Source: JAZLEZ01 sp045615505 (GTDB taxonomy: Bacteria > Spirochaetota > Spirochaetia > Sphaerochaetales > Sphaerochaetaceae). From it: DNA of 30,341 nt. This document shows, piece by piece, positions 23,886 through 30,341 of this stretch. The position numbers and the translations under genes were made by a program. The first letter of the stretch is position 1, and each line of letters opens with the position of its first letter. The notes beneath the pieces were generated by a model. It had not been told where the DNA came from. It ran no database searches and saw nothing but the letters and a program-made list of their open reading frames with translations. The stretch covers positions 1 to 30,341 of the forward strand of contig JAZLEZ010000060.1 of the NCBI GenBank assembly GCA_045615505.1. Direction: 5' to 3'.

Positions 23886-23930
23886 TTTTTTTAGTGATTT
23901 TTTAGCGATTTTTAGTGATTTTTTTTGCGA
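23886..23930. repeat. Four phased T-tracts (short tandem repeat), predicted bent DNA
   Basis: Runs of 5-8 Ts are separated by AGTGA, AGCGA, AGTGA and GCGA. Their centres lie near 23889, 23900, 23911 and 23922, spaced about 11 bp, close to the helical repeat. Such phased tracts curve DNA. They start 2 bp upstream of the -35 of the permease promoter and run into the last codons of rpoN. Confidence 0.8.
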
Positions 23931-25258
23931 TAAAACCCTGAAGCTATATTCAATTCCGCTCTGTATTTTGCAACAGTTCTTCTGGCGCACTTAATGCCTT
24001 TTTCCAACAGAATATCGGAGACTATCCGGTCGGAAATCTTCGAGTCTGAACTCAGTATTTCACTGATTATTTCTTTTACTGCATTTCTGGATATTGATTC
24101 ACCGCCTTCATCTCTGACTCCCTGCGAGAAGAAATATTTCATCTCAAAAAGACCCCAATCGGTTTCTATCCATTTTGATCTTGCAAGACGGCTCATCGTA
24201 GTTTCGTGGACATCTATTGCACCGGCAATATCTTTGAGGGTCAGACTTTTAAGGAAACGCGGTCCGTTGAGAAAAAAATCCCTCTGAGCTTCTGCAAGGG
24301 CTGTGGCAGCTTTGAACATAGTTCTGTTTCTCATATCTATTTGGAAAATCAGGTTTTTTGCCTGCTGAAGACTTGAGGAAATATAAACAGAAGTTTCTTT
24401 TGCCTGAGGGCCTTTGAGATTCTTTGACAAATTCAGGAATTCTGCAGAAATTTCAAGTGCCGGAATGTATGATGTATTCATATCGATTACGAGGTTTCCG
24501 TCTTTGTTATGAATTGAGAATTCCGGTACTGCAAAATTGTCCTCTGTATTATCAAAAATTCTGCCGGGAAAGGGAGTAAAAGATTTGAGAATTGCAAAGA
24601 AGGTCTGAAGGTCTTCAATCGAAATATGCAGAGCCTCGGAAACTTCACGGAATTTTCCGGCTTTGAGTTGCTCAAGATATTGATTTACAATAGCAGAAAA
24701 AATCTTCAAGTCACTTTGGGCCATGTTGCAACATCTGGCCTGAACTATAAGAGATTCCCTGAAATCGCTGCAGCAGATTCCGTAAGGGTCAAAAGACTGC
24801 ACGGTTCGGACAGTTTCCTGTATTTCCTTTTCCGTATAATCCGTTTTCTCGAAAAGTGTTTTCAAATCAACGGAATAAAAACCGTTTTCATCAAGGTTTC
24901 CAATAAGCATCTGCCCGATTTTAAAGGTTCTTTCAGAGACATCTGCAAGTCCTAGTTGTTTGAGAAGATGTTCGGAGAGACTTTCCCTGAATACGGGGCT
25001 GTTTTCCAGAGCCTGAAGATTTCTGTCGGAAGCTTCGTCATCATCGGCATTATCGTCAAATTCTTCACGGCTGTTCTGTTCTAAGTTTTCATCGGAATCG
25101 GAATCAGGTATTTCCAGTGCGGGATTGCTTTCTATTTCGTGCTCGATATATGCTTTCAGCTCCGTTACGGACATTGGTAAAAGAGCCAAAGACTGAAGCA
25201 TCACAGGGGAGAGTGTCTGTTCCTGCTTTAAGGAAGTATTGAGATTAAGATCCATCAT
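23912..25258 (-). CDS. rpoN: RNA polymerase sigma-54 factor
   Basis: Alternative sigma factor that needs AAA+ enhancer-binding activators. The 448 residues show region I with SLKQEQTLSPVMLQSLALLPM and a second hydrophobic helix; an acidic region II (about 50-80); the core-binding domain; a helix-turn-helix around LKDIAGAIDVHETTMSRLAR; and the RpoN box ARRTVAKYR (425-433), all diagnostic. The start overlaps the lptB stop (ATGA), with two ATGs in a row. The C-terminal tail GFYRKKNH is encoded in the T-tract repeat. No sigma-54 activator gene or clear -24/-12 site was seen in the window. Confidence 0.95.
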   Translation of the reverse strand: MMDLNLNTSLKQEQTLSPVMLQSLALLPMSVTELKAYIEHEIESNPALEIPDSDSDENLEQNSREEFDDNADDDEASDRNLQALENSPVFRESLSEHLLKQLGLADVSERTFKIGQMLIGNLDENGFYSVDLKTLFEKTDYTEKEIQETVRTVQSFDPYGICCSDFRESLIVQARCCNMAQSDLKIFSAIVNQYLEQLKAGKFREVSEALHISIEDLQTFFAILKSFTPFPGRIFDNTEDNFAVPEFSIHNKDGNLVIDMNTSYIPALEISAEFLNLSKNLKGPQAKETSVYISSSLQQAKNLIFQIDMRNRTMFKAATALAEAQRDFFLNGPRFLKSLTLKDIAGAIDVHETTMSRLARSKWIETDWGLFEMKYFFSQGVRDEGGESISRNAVKEIISEILSSDSKISDRIVSDILLEKGIKCARRTVAKYRAELNIASGFYRKKNH

Positions 25259-25998
25259 TCTTCCTCAAACGAATTTCCAAAGTATGTTGATCTTGCAACA
25301 TCATTGCTCAGAAGATCTTTTTTTGTCCCTGAAACAAGAATGCTGCCGTTGTTGATTATGTGGGAACAGGTGGTGATTGCAAGTGTGTCTCTGACATTGT
25401 GGTCGGTAAGAAGAATTCCGATTCCGCTATCTGCCAGTTGCCTGATAATCTGTTTGATTTCGTAAACCGCTTTTGGATCAATTCCCGCAAACGGCTCATC
25501 CAACAACAGGAAGTGAGGACTTGTTGCAAGTGAACGGGCAATTTCAGTTCGTCTTCTTTCTCCGCCGCTTAATGTGTAACCTTTCTGATTGATAAGCTTT
25601 GTCAGTCCGAAAGATTCTAGCAGGCTGTCCGTAAGTTCTTCCTTTTGGGCATTGCTTAAGTCGGAGCGTGTCTGTGCAACGAGTTTGATATTGTCCCGAA
25701 CACTGAGTTTTCTGAATACTGAAGGTTCCTGAGGAAGATAAGACAACCCGAGCCTTGAGCGTTTGTACATGGGCAGGTCTGTTATATCTTCATTGTTCAG
25801 AAAAATCTTTCCGCCGTTCGATTTTATGAAGCCTACTATCATGTAAAAGGATGTTGTTTTTCCTGCACCGTTAGGTCCCAGAAGTCCGATGATTTCTCCG
25901 CCTTGCATGGAAAAGGAAACATTTTTGACGACTTCTCGTTTACCGTAAACTTTTCTGAGGTTTCTGACTTCAAGCGTATTTATGCTAGTTTTTTCCAT
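25255..25998 (-). CDS. lptB: LptB-type ABC transporter ATPase
   Basis: Cytoplasmic ATPase that drives the Lpt machine moving lipopolysaccharide (or a related glycolipid) to the outer membrane. The 247 residues contain Walker A GPNGAGKTT, a Q-loop with YLPQEPSVFRKL, signature LSGGERRR and Walker B FLLLDEPFAGIDP, plus the H-loop TDHN. LSGGERRR with YLPQE is the LptB pattern. It overlaps lptA by 14 bases at its start and rpoN by four at its end, matching the lptA-lptB-rpoN order of proteobacteria. Its permease partners LptF/G are not in view. Confidence 0.94.
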   Translation of the reverse strand: MEKTSINTLEVRNLRKVYGKREVVKNVSFSMQGGEIIGLLGPNGAGKTTSFYMIVGFIKSNGGKIFLNNEDITDLPMYKRSRLGLSYLPQEPSVFRKLSVRDNIKLVAQTRSDLSNAQKEELTDSLLESFGLTKLINQKGYTLSGGERRRTEIARSLATSPHFLLLDEPFAGIDPKAVYEIKQIIRQLADSGIGILLTDHNVRDTLAITTCSHIINNGSILVSGTKKDLLSNDVARSTYFGNSFEEE

Positions 25999-26623
25999 TT
26001 ACTTCTCCCGAAATGGAACCGTGTAGTATCACTTCTTCCGTATCAAGATTTACAGTGATTATGGATGCGTTGTATGCATCATCGCCCCAATTGACTTTCG
26101 CAGAACCTTTAAGCGTGACGGTTTGTGTTTCAAAATTGTATTCGATGCTGTCGGCTTTGCATTGCATCAGTCCGTCATCAGTGTTTTTCTCTATTGTTGC
26201 CATAATCTGAAGCAACATTATTCCTTTATTCTTATCGTATTCAAACCAAGAGCCTGAGAGTCTGACTTCGTGTTCTTTGTCATCTATTTCAATCCAACCG
26301 TCTGAAAGCAGTTCCTCATCACCTCTGTTGTAAACCATAATCGGACAGGACATGGAAATGTTTCTTCTTCCCTCGTTTATCAGGACATTTCCGGAGCATT
26401 TCACATAGTTGTAATCCGTTCCGTACATTTCGATTGTGTTTGCACTGATTGTAATGTCATCACAAACGATATTCGCAGGATCTGACAGGGTTACAGTATG
26501 GTTGCCGTCCTGAAGACTGACCTTTGTATAGCCGCCGGAGAAGCTGATATTCGATGCAAACAGACAAGGAGTGAAAAGTGCAATAATCAGTACAATGAAA
26601 ACGGATTTATTCTTCACTTTCAT
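25985..26623 (-). CDS. lptA: LptA/OstA-like periplasmic protein
   Basis: Likely periplasmic bridge protein of the Lpt system. The 212 residues start with a signal peptide, MKVKNKSVFIVLIIALF, with cleavage likely near CLFA-SN. A chain of beta-strands of the OstA type follows (repeats such as VKCSGNVLI and TVTLKGSAKVNW). The start at 26623 is chosen because of the signal peptide and the AAGGAAG just before it; a longer frame to 26713 has neither. It overlaps lptC by 17 bases. The sequence is divergent, so the assignment rests partly on position between lptC and lptB. Confidence 0.82.
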   Translation of the reverse strand: MKVKNKSVFIVLIIALFTPCLFASNISFSGGYTKVSLQDGNHTVTLSDPANIVCDDITISANTIEMYGTDYNYVKCSGNVLINEGRRNISMSCPIMVYNRGDEELLSDGWIEIDDKEHEVRLSGSWFEYDKNKGIMLLQIMATIEKNTDDGLMQCKADSIEYNFETQTVTLKGSAKVNWGDDAYNASIITVNLDTEEVILHGSISGEVNGKN

Positions 26624-27146
26624 AACTTCCTTCCACAATTTCCCCGAACTCGTAGATGTTTTCGTTGAGCTGAGCCGTAAATCCCTTTGCTTTGATTTTG
26701 GTTCCGTCCTCATATTCTACATCCACAATGCCTTCCGTTGAAATAATCTGGCTTTTATTGTCCCAGACAAGATTCTCACACATAATAATATAGTTATCCG
26801 TTTTCTTGTACAGCCTTATGTTTCCGGAAAGTTCTGCTCTGTTGTTCTTTTCCGTTACAACAGCGCTGTCGCAGGAGCCTGTCATCTCATCATCCTGATT
26901 GAATGTGATTTTTTCAAGTTCCGTTCTGTCGGTTTTTTTGCTGAAAATTGTTATTTTTTCAGCTTTCATTACAACAGGTGTTCTTCCTTTTTCTCCGAAT
27001 GAATAGGTTGCCTGTGTCATAACCATATCCGGCAGTTCTTCCTGTTTCCCCGAAATCCCGAACTGATCTAGCTTAATGCACGATGACAGGCATACTGTGC
27101 AGAAGAGTAGTATGATTGTGCAGATATACATCGGCCGAACTTTCAC
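26607..27146 (-). CDS. lptC: LptC-like lipoprotein
   Basis: Probable envelope lipoprotein of the Lpt system. From a GTG at 27146 the protein (180 residues) starts MKVRPMYICTIILLF and reaches a lipobox LSSC with Cys23. An LptC/OstA-like beta-rich region follows (MKAEKITIFSK, AELSGNIRLY, IISTEGIVDVEYEDGTKIKAKGF written here in parts: IISTEGIVDV, YEDGTKIKAKGF). The open frame continues to 27185, and an ATG lies at 27131. The GTG is favoured because it gives a basic n-region and lies exactly 6 nt after a TATAAT box; no Shine-Dalgarno exists for any candidate. It heads lptC-lptA-lptB-rpoN. Confidence 0.78.
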   Translation of the reverse strand: MKVRPMYICTIILLFCTVCLSSCIKLDQFGISGKQEELPDMVMTQATYSFGEKGRTPVVMKAEKITIFSKKTDRTELEKITFNQDDEMTGSCDSAVVTEKNNRAELSGNIRLYKKTDNYIIMCENLVWDNKSQIISTEGIVDVEYEDGTKIKAKGFTAQLNENIYEFGEIVEGSYESEE

Positions 27147-27152
27147 AACCCA

Positions 27153-27180
27153 ATTATATCTTAACACGCGTCTATTGCAA
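27153..27180 (-). promoter_or_regulatory. Promoter of lptC-lptA-lptB-rpoN, predicted leaderless
   Basis: On the minus strand TTGCAA (27180-27175) and a perfect TATAAT (27158-27153) are separated by 16 bp. The GTG start of lptC comes 6 nt after the -10, so transcription should begin at or next to the start codon. TTGCAA is its own reverse complement and may serve the divergent gene too. Confidence 0.65.
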
Positions 27181-27203
27181 AGCATCGGAAGAACATATAA
27201 ATT
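27175..27203 (+). promoter_or_regulatory. Candidate promoter of the ymdB-like operon, sharing the -35 with lptC
   Basis: The same TTGCAA (27175-27180) is followed after 17 bp by TAAATT (27198-27203), or after 15 bp by TATAAA (27196-27201). The start codon at 27211 is 7 or 9 nt past the -10, and no Shine-Dalgarno is present. Confidence 0.4.
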
Positions 27204-27210
27204 TAATGGT

Positions 27211-28014
27211 ATGAAAATACTGTTTCTGGGTGAAATCGTAGGCAGATGCGGAATCGGGGTAATAAAAAAGTCACTGAAAAAATTCCGTGCAGAGAACGAT
27301 GTTGATTATGTGATAGCAAACGGTGAAGGAGCTACAAGCGGTTACGGTTTGGGGTTTCAGAATTCCCAAAGCCTTCATTATATGGGTATTGATGTTTTCG
27401 TTCTCGGTGAAAAAGCTTATTACAAAGTGGATATGGTTGAGGGTATTTCCAAAAGGGATAAGATTCTCAGGCCTGCCAATTTCCCAGAAACTGCACCGGG
27501 ACGCGGAGTTCACTACTATATGGTAGGAAACAAAAAAATATGCGTCATCAATATGCTCGGCATGATGGGTTTTACAAATCCTCATCTTAACAATCCGTTT
27601 CTGGTTTCACAGGCTATTGTTGACAGGGCCCTGACAGAAACAAATCTTGTAATTTATGTATTCCATTCGCAGGCAACGGCGGAAAAACAGGCCATGTTTC
27701 ACCTGTTGCGTTCAAAGGTAAGTGCCGTTATAGGAACTCATACAAAGGCTATTACTGCCGACGCTCAGATTGTTGAAGGGACTGCCTATATCTCTGATAT
27801 GGGAAGGTGCGGTTCGTCGGATTCCGTCGGCGGTTTTGAACCTGAGCATGAAATAAAGAAATACAGAACTCAGATTTCCGTGCGTTCCCATGAGAGTTGG
27901 GAAAGACCTCAGCTTCAGGGGGTTCTTGTTGATTTTGATGACAATACGGGAAAAGCTGTGGAAATAAAAACCGTAAAACAGGATGTTGAATGTACACCAC
28001 CGTCAGAGTCCTAG
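27211..28014 (+). CDS. YmdB-family metallophosphoesterase-like protein with degraded metal site
   Basis: The fold is that of the YmdB/TIGR00282 family (phosphodiesterases acting on 2',3'-cNMP/cAMP in the well-studied members). Length 267 and spacing match, with blocks LRPANFPETAPGRG, FHSQATAEKQA, VIGTHTK and GTAYISDMG. Of the eight ligands known in Bacillus YmdB, Glu39 and two His (152, 177) remain. Asp8 is Glu, Asn40 is Gly, Asn67-His68 are Glu67-Lys68, and the last His is Lys179. It may therefore be inactive or use another chemistry. The start at 27211 gives the canonical MKILFLGEIVG; the upstream open frame is not family-like. It overlaps the RseC-like gene by 25 bases. Confidence 0.85.
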   Translation: MKILFLGEIVGRCGIGVIKKSLKKFRAENDVDYVIANGEGATSGYGLGFQNSQSLHYMGIDVFVLGEKAYYKVDMVEGISKRDKILRPANFPETAPGRGVHYYMVGNKKICVINMLGMMGFTNPHLNNPFLVSQAIVDRALTETNLVIYVFHSQATAEKQAMFHLLRSKVSAVIGTHTKAITADAQIVEGTAYISDMGRCGSSDSVGGFEPEHEIKKYRTQISVRSHESWERPQLQGVLVDFDDNTGKAVEIKTVKQDVECTPPSES

Positions 28015-28394
28015 AAGTCAGAGATGACAGAACAGTTTTAGTCGGATGCTCAACGGAAGCCTGCAACGGATGTAAGGCAGAAATGTTCTGCAACAATAAA
28101 AATGACAATTCTTTTGTTGTAAGAAACGATGACAACATTAATCTGAAAAAAGGTGATGAAGTGGAGTTGTTTCTTCCTCCGGGAAAGACTATATGCAGTA
28201 CGGTTCTGGTGTTTGCCCTGCCTCTGTTGCTGTTTCCCGCAGGTTATCTTCTGAGCAAATATTTTTTAAGTGTAAATGAGCTTCTCAACGCATTGTCGGG
28301 TTTTGTTTTCATGGCACTTGCGTTTATTATTTCAGCTGTGGTAACAGCAAGGAACAGGCAAACGCTCATGCCTGTAATTACTAGGGTTCTATGA
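27990..28394 (+). CDS. RseC/MucC-like redox membrane protein
   Basis: Small membrane protein of the RseC family (SoxR-reducing system / sigma-E regulator RseC). The 134 residues have an N-terminal Cys cluster C20-x4-C25-x2-C28-x5-C34, as in RseC, then two membrane segments (about 69-88 and 95-118). In other bacteria RseC helps keep SoxR reduced together with Rsx/Rnf; neither rpoE nor rnf genes are in the window. It overlaps the YmdB-like gene by 25 bases and the OPT transporter gene by four (ATGA), so all are coupled. AGGA lies 6 nt before the ATG. Confidence 0.82.
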   Translation: MYTTVRVLEVRDDRTVLVGCSTEACNGCKAEMFCNNKNDNSFVVRNDDNINLKKGDEVELFLPPGKTICSTVLVFALPLLLFPAGYLLSKYFLSVNELLNALSGFVFMALAFIISAVVTARNRQTLMPVITRVL

Positions 28395-29896
28395 AACATT
28401 TTTCGGTTATCGGTTTTATCACAGGTCTTGTGGGACTTGTCTTGATTACAACAAGTTCCATATATGTTTCACTCAGAATGGGAGCTTTGCCGTGGCCTAC
28501 TGTTTTTGTTACTGTTCTTGCAATGACCATTCTCGGGAAAACCAAACACGGTACTCTTCAGGAAATCAATATCACCCATACATTTATGAGCTCGGGTGCA
28601 ATGGTAGCCGGAGGTCTTGCCTTTACGCTTCCGGGTATATGGATTCTTAATCCTGATGCATCGGTTGCTTTTTCCGATGCTTTGGAAATATGTATTCTGG
28701 GAGCTGTTCTAGGTACTCTTTTCTGTGCTGTTTTCAGAAAGAACCTCATAGAGGAACAAGCTCTTGTTTTCCCCATAGGAAATGCTGCATACCAGACTCT
28801 TGTTACCGGTATAAACAAGGGTCGGGAATCCGTAAAACTGTTTGTTTCAATGCTGTTCAGCATAATCTTTACGGTTGTCAGAGATGCCTTTGCCCTTATT
28901 CCTGCCGTAGTGTCATTTTCAAAGGATATTACTTTTTGGATCAGCCCTATGGCAATGGCAATAGGTGCCGTAATAGATAGAATTTCCGCATTGTTCTGGT
29001 TTCTCGGAGCAATGATAAGCTGTTTCGTTCTGGCGCCCATAGGATGTTCGGAACTTTTCAGACAGAATGTCGGAATCGGTCTTATGATAGGCACAGGTCT
29101 GGGGATTCTCGTGAAGGCTGTTTTCTCTTTTTTCAGCGGCAAATCTGCCCGAACTGGAATGAAGAGGAATGATTTGTCAATGTCTTTCTTTATTATTGCC
29201 GCTTCTGCAATTCTGTTGGCTTATACAACGGAATTGAGTGGACTTCAGGCCTTTTTATCCGTTCTTCTTGTGGGTTGCACCTGCCTTTTGAGCGGAATGC
29301 TTACCGGCCAGAGCGGAATAAATCCGATGGAGATTTTCGGTATTCTCGTAATGCTCGCAGTCGGGGTGATAAGGGAGACTTCAACTGAGACTCTGTTCCT
29401 TGTTGCATCTCTTGCAGCGGTTGCCTGCGGCTTGTCCGGTGATGTTATGAATGATTTGAAGAGCGGTCATCTTGTTCGTACGGAACCCGGAAAGCTGATA
29501 ATTGCCGAATTGGTCGGAGGAATTATCGGGGCTGTCATTTCCGTCTGCTGTCTGTTTGTGATGAAGGATGCTTTCGGAGGTTTCGGGACTTCTGCTCTTC
29601 CGGCTCCCCAGGCAAAGGCTGTAGCTTCCATGGCTTCCGGTTTCGGAAACAGTATTGAGTTTTTCATATCCATTGCAATCGGTGCCGTTTTTTTCCTGTG
29701 CAGACTTCCTTCCGCAACTTTGGGTTTGGGTGTTTATCTTTCCATGCAGATTTCCCTTCCTGTCAGTCTGGGTGCTTTGGTTGCTTCTTTTTTCAGAAAG
29801 AGAGAAAAGAACAACGATATCAATCTTGTGGCAAGCGGTTTGCTCGGCGGAGAGGGAATTGCAGGTGTTTTAATAGCTATTTTTTCAATGTTCTGA
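28391..29896 (+). CDS. OPT-family (oligopeptide) transporter
   Basis: Polytopic inner-membrane protein of the OPT superfamily, which takes up oligopeptides or metal chelates. The 501 residues are mostly hydrophobic, with about 12-14 segments. The N-terminal VLITTSSIYVSLRMGALPWP resembles the OPT start region (N/S-x-Y-V-x-L-K-x-G), and later parts have the repeated GNAAYQTL, MAMAIGAVIDR and GLGVYLSM segments typical of the bacterial OPT branch. It is shorter than most bacterial OPT proteins (about 600-700). It follows an RseC-like gene with a four-base overlap and precedes a Dabb-like gene by 22 bp. The substrate is unknown. Confidence 0.82.
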   Translation: MKHFSVIGFITGLVGLVLITTSSIYVSLRMGALPWPTVFVTVLAMTILGKTKHGTLQEINITHTFMSSGAMVAGGLAFTLPGIWILNPDASVAFSDALEICILGAVLGTLFCAVFRKNLIEEQALVFPIGNAAYQTLVTGINKGRESVKLFVSMLFSIIFTVVRDAFALIPAVVSFSKDITFWISPMAMAIGAVIDRISALFWFLGAMISCFVLAPIGCSELFRQNVGIGLMIGTGLGILVKAVFSFFSGKSARTGMKRNDLSMSFFIIAASAILLAYTTELSGLQAFLSVLLVGCTCLLSGMLTGQSGINPMEIFGILVMLAVGVIRETSTETLFLVASLAAVACGLSGDVMNDLKSGHLVRTEPGKLIIAELVGGIIGAVISVCCLFVMKDAFGGFGTSALPAPQAKAVASMASGFGNSIEFFISIAIGAVFFLCRLPSATLGLGVYLSMQISLPVSLGALVASFFRKREKNNDINLVASGLLGGEGIAGVLIAIFSMF

Positions 29897-29918
29897 TAGA
29901 ATTTTCGACGGAGTTTTT

Positions 29919-30206
29919 ATGAAGCATCACATTATTGTCAAATTCAATGAAACGGTTACGGACAAAAGTCGTATCGGAAATGAGGCTCTGGCATTGTTTT
30001 CCGAACTTAAGGGAATGAACGGAATTCATGATGTTCAAATCAAGATGAACTGTATTGCCAGAGAAAACAGATACGATATGATGATTATAATCGATATGGA
30101 TAAGGATTCTCTTCCTTTCTATGACGGAAGCGATCAACACAAGAAGTGGAAAAAAGAATATGCTTGTTATATTCTAAATAAAGCTATCTTTGACAGCGAA
30201 GACTGA
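29919..30206 (+). CDS. Dabb-like (stress-response A/B barrel) small protein
   Basis: A 95-residue protein with the pattern of the dimeric alpha-beta barrel (Dabb) family: MKHHIIVKFNETV at the start, a helix ending LFSELKGMNGIHDVQI, the central strand YDMMIIIDM, and a C-terminal HxxW-type helix (QHKKWKKEY). Dabb proteins form small dimeric barrels; most have no assigned reaction. ACGGAG lies 5 nt before the ATG. It is the last complete gene of the ymdB-rseC-OPT run. Confidence 0.72.
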   Translation: MKHHIIVKFNETVTDKSRIGNEALALFSELKGMNGIHDVQIKMNCIARENRYDMMIIIDMDKDSLPFYDGSDQHKKWKKEYACYILNKAIFDSED

Positions 30207-30239
30207 AATCAAAAACTTTAAGGAGTCAACTATTATTAA

Positions 30240-30341
30240 ATGAAAAGTAAAGAAAAGAGTTTAAGCAGTTTTAATCTCAAACTTTTCTCTCCTGGTAAGC
30301 AGTATGAAAATGATTTTAATCATCTTGTTCATGGTTGCAAT
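30240..30341 (+). CDS. Start of an unidentified ORF, cut by the window edge
   Basis: An ATG at 30240 opens a frame of 34 codons that runs off the window without a stop (MKSKEKSLSSFNLKLF and on). An in-frame stop lies directly before the ATG. AAGGAG at 30220-30225 is 14 nt upstream, farther than usual. The product is not recognisable from so little sequence, and it could be chance. Confidence 0.4.
   Translation, partial: MKSKEKSLSSFNLKLFSPGKQYENDFNHLVHGCN

Noticed and set aside
23886..23930. Short regular repeats considered as a CRISPR-like array
   Set aside because: The units are only about 11 bp with no unique spacers, and they are best explained as phased T-tracts.
27076..27210. An N-terminal extension of the YmdB-like protein starting at 27076
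   Set aside because: The extension overlaps the divergent lptC start and promoter and is not family-like; the canonical start MKILFLG is at 27211.
23826..27210. Sigma-54 (-24/-12) promoters near rpoN
   Set aside because: No good TGGCAC-N5-TTGCA-like site was found by eye in the intergenic regions here.
28558..29142. A 194-codon minus-strand frame within the OPT transporter gene
   Set aside because: It is the antisense of a membrane-protein gene and has no start signal or homology that I can see.

Overview
The window looks like chromosomal core DNA from a spirochaete, most probably a Treponema. It has about 40-45% GC by eye and is densely packed with housekeeping genes. Several protein types point this way together. 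The phenylalanyl-tRNA synthetase subunits are of the archaeal/eukaryotic type, as known in spirochaetes. The elongation factor G has the HIDSGKTT P-loop typical of the spirochaete/mitochondrial EF-G1 class. There is also a CarD-IspD-IspF cluster and a cell-envelope Lpt set without other LPS genes in view. The species assignment is inference. No phage, plasmid, IS element, CRISPR array, tRNA or rRNA was seen, and no gene-free stretch exceeds 300 bp (the longest is about 190 bp, between hpf and the M18 aminopeptidase gene).

Layout, left to right. 1-5207 (minus): a cation diffusion facilitator, then the tightly overlapping run pheS-pheT-pdhA-pdhB (pdhB cut by the window edge). 5306-9760 (plus): fusA (EF-G1-like), a strong terminator, a P-loop ATPase of unknown role, and malQ. 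9791-12179 (plus): carD-ispD-ispF-rsmE, tightly packed, with a consensus promoter that would give a leaderless carD mRNA. 12176-13078 (minus): an E2-acyltransferase-fold protein lacking the catalytic residues. 13188-16203 (plus): uvrC followed by a spore-photoproduct-lyase-like radical SAM protein, a DNA-repair pair. 16250-16546 (minus): hpf. 16735-18063 (plus): an M18 aminopeptidase bracketed by a perfect 32-bp direct repeat whose right copy is the 3' end of holA. 18089-21100 (minus): thyA-folA and lexA-holA, each with its own good promoter; a dyad lies across the lexA -10. 21164-23825 (minus): a GntP-family permease and glycerate kinase. 23912-27146 (minus): lptC-lptA-lptB-rpoN, the same order as in proteobacteria. 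27211-30206 (plus): a YmdB-family protein with most metal ligands replaced, an RseC-like redox protein, an OPT-family transporter and a Dabb-like small protein; a further ORF begins at the right edge.

No single dramatic new system is evident. The most interesting signals are: the repeat-bracketed aminopeptidase; two probable pseudoenzymes (YmdB-like and E2-like); a spore-lyase-like radical SAM protein beside uvrC in a non-sporulating lineage; a set of genes without Shine-Dalgarno sequence whose -10 boxes lie exactly 6-7 nt before the start codon, suggesting leaderless mRNAs; divergent lptC/ymdB promoters that may share one palindromic -35 box; and phased T-tracts next to the permease promoter.
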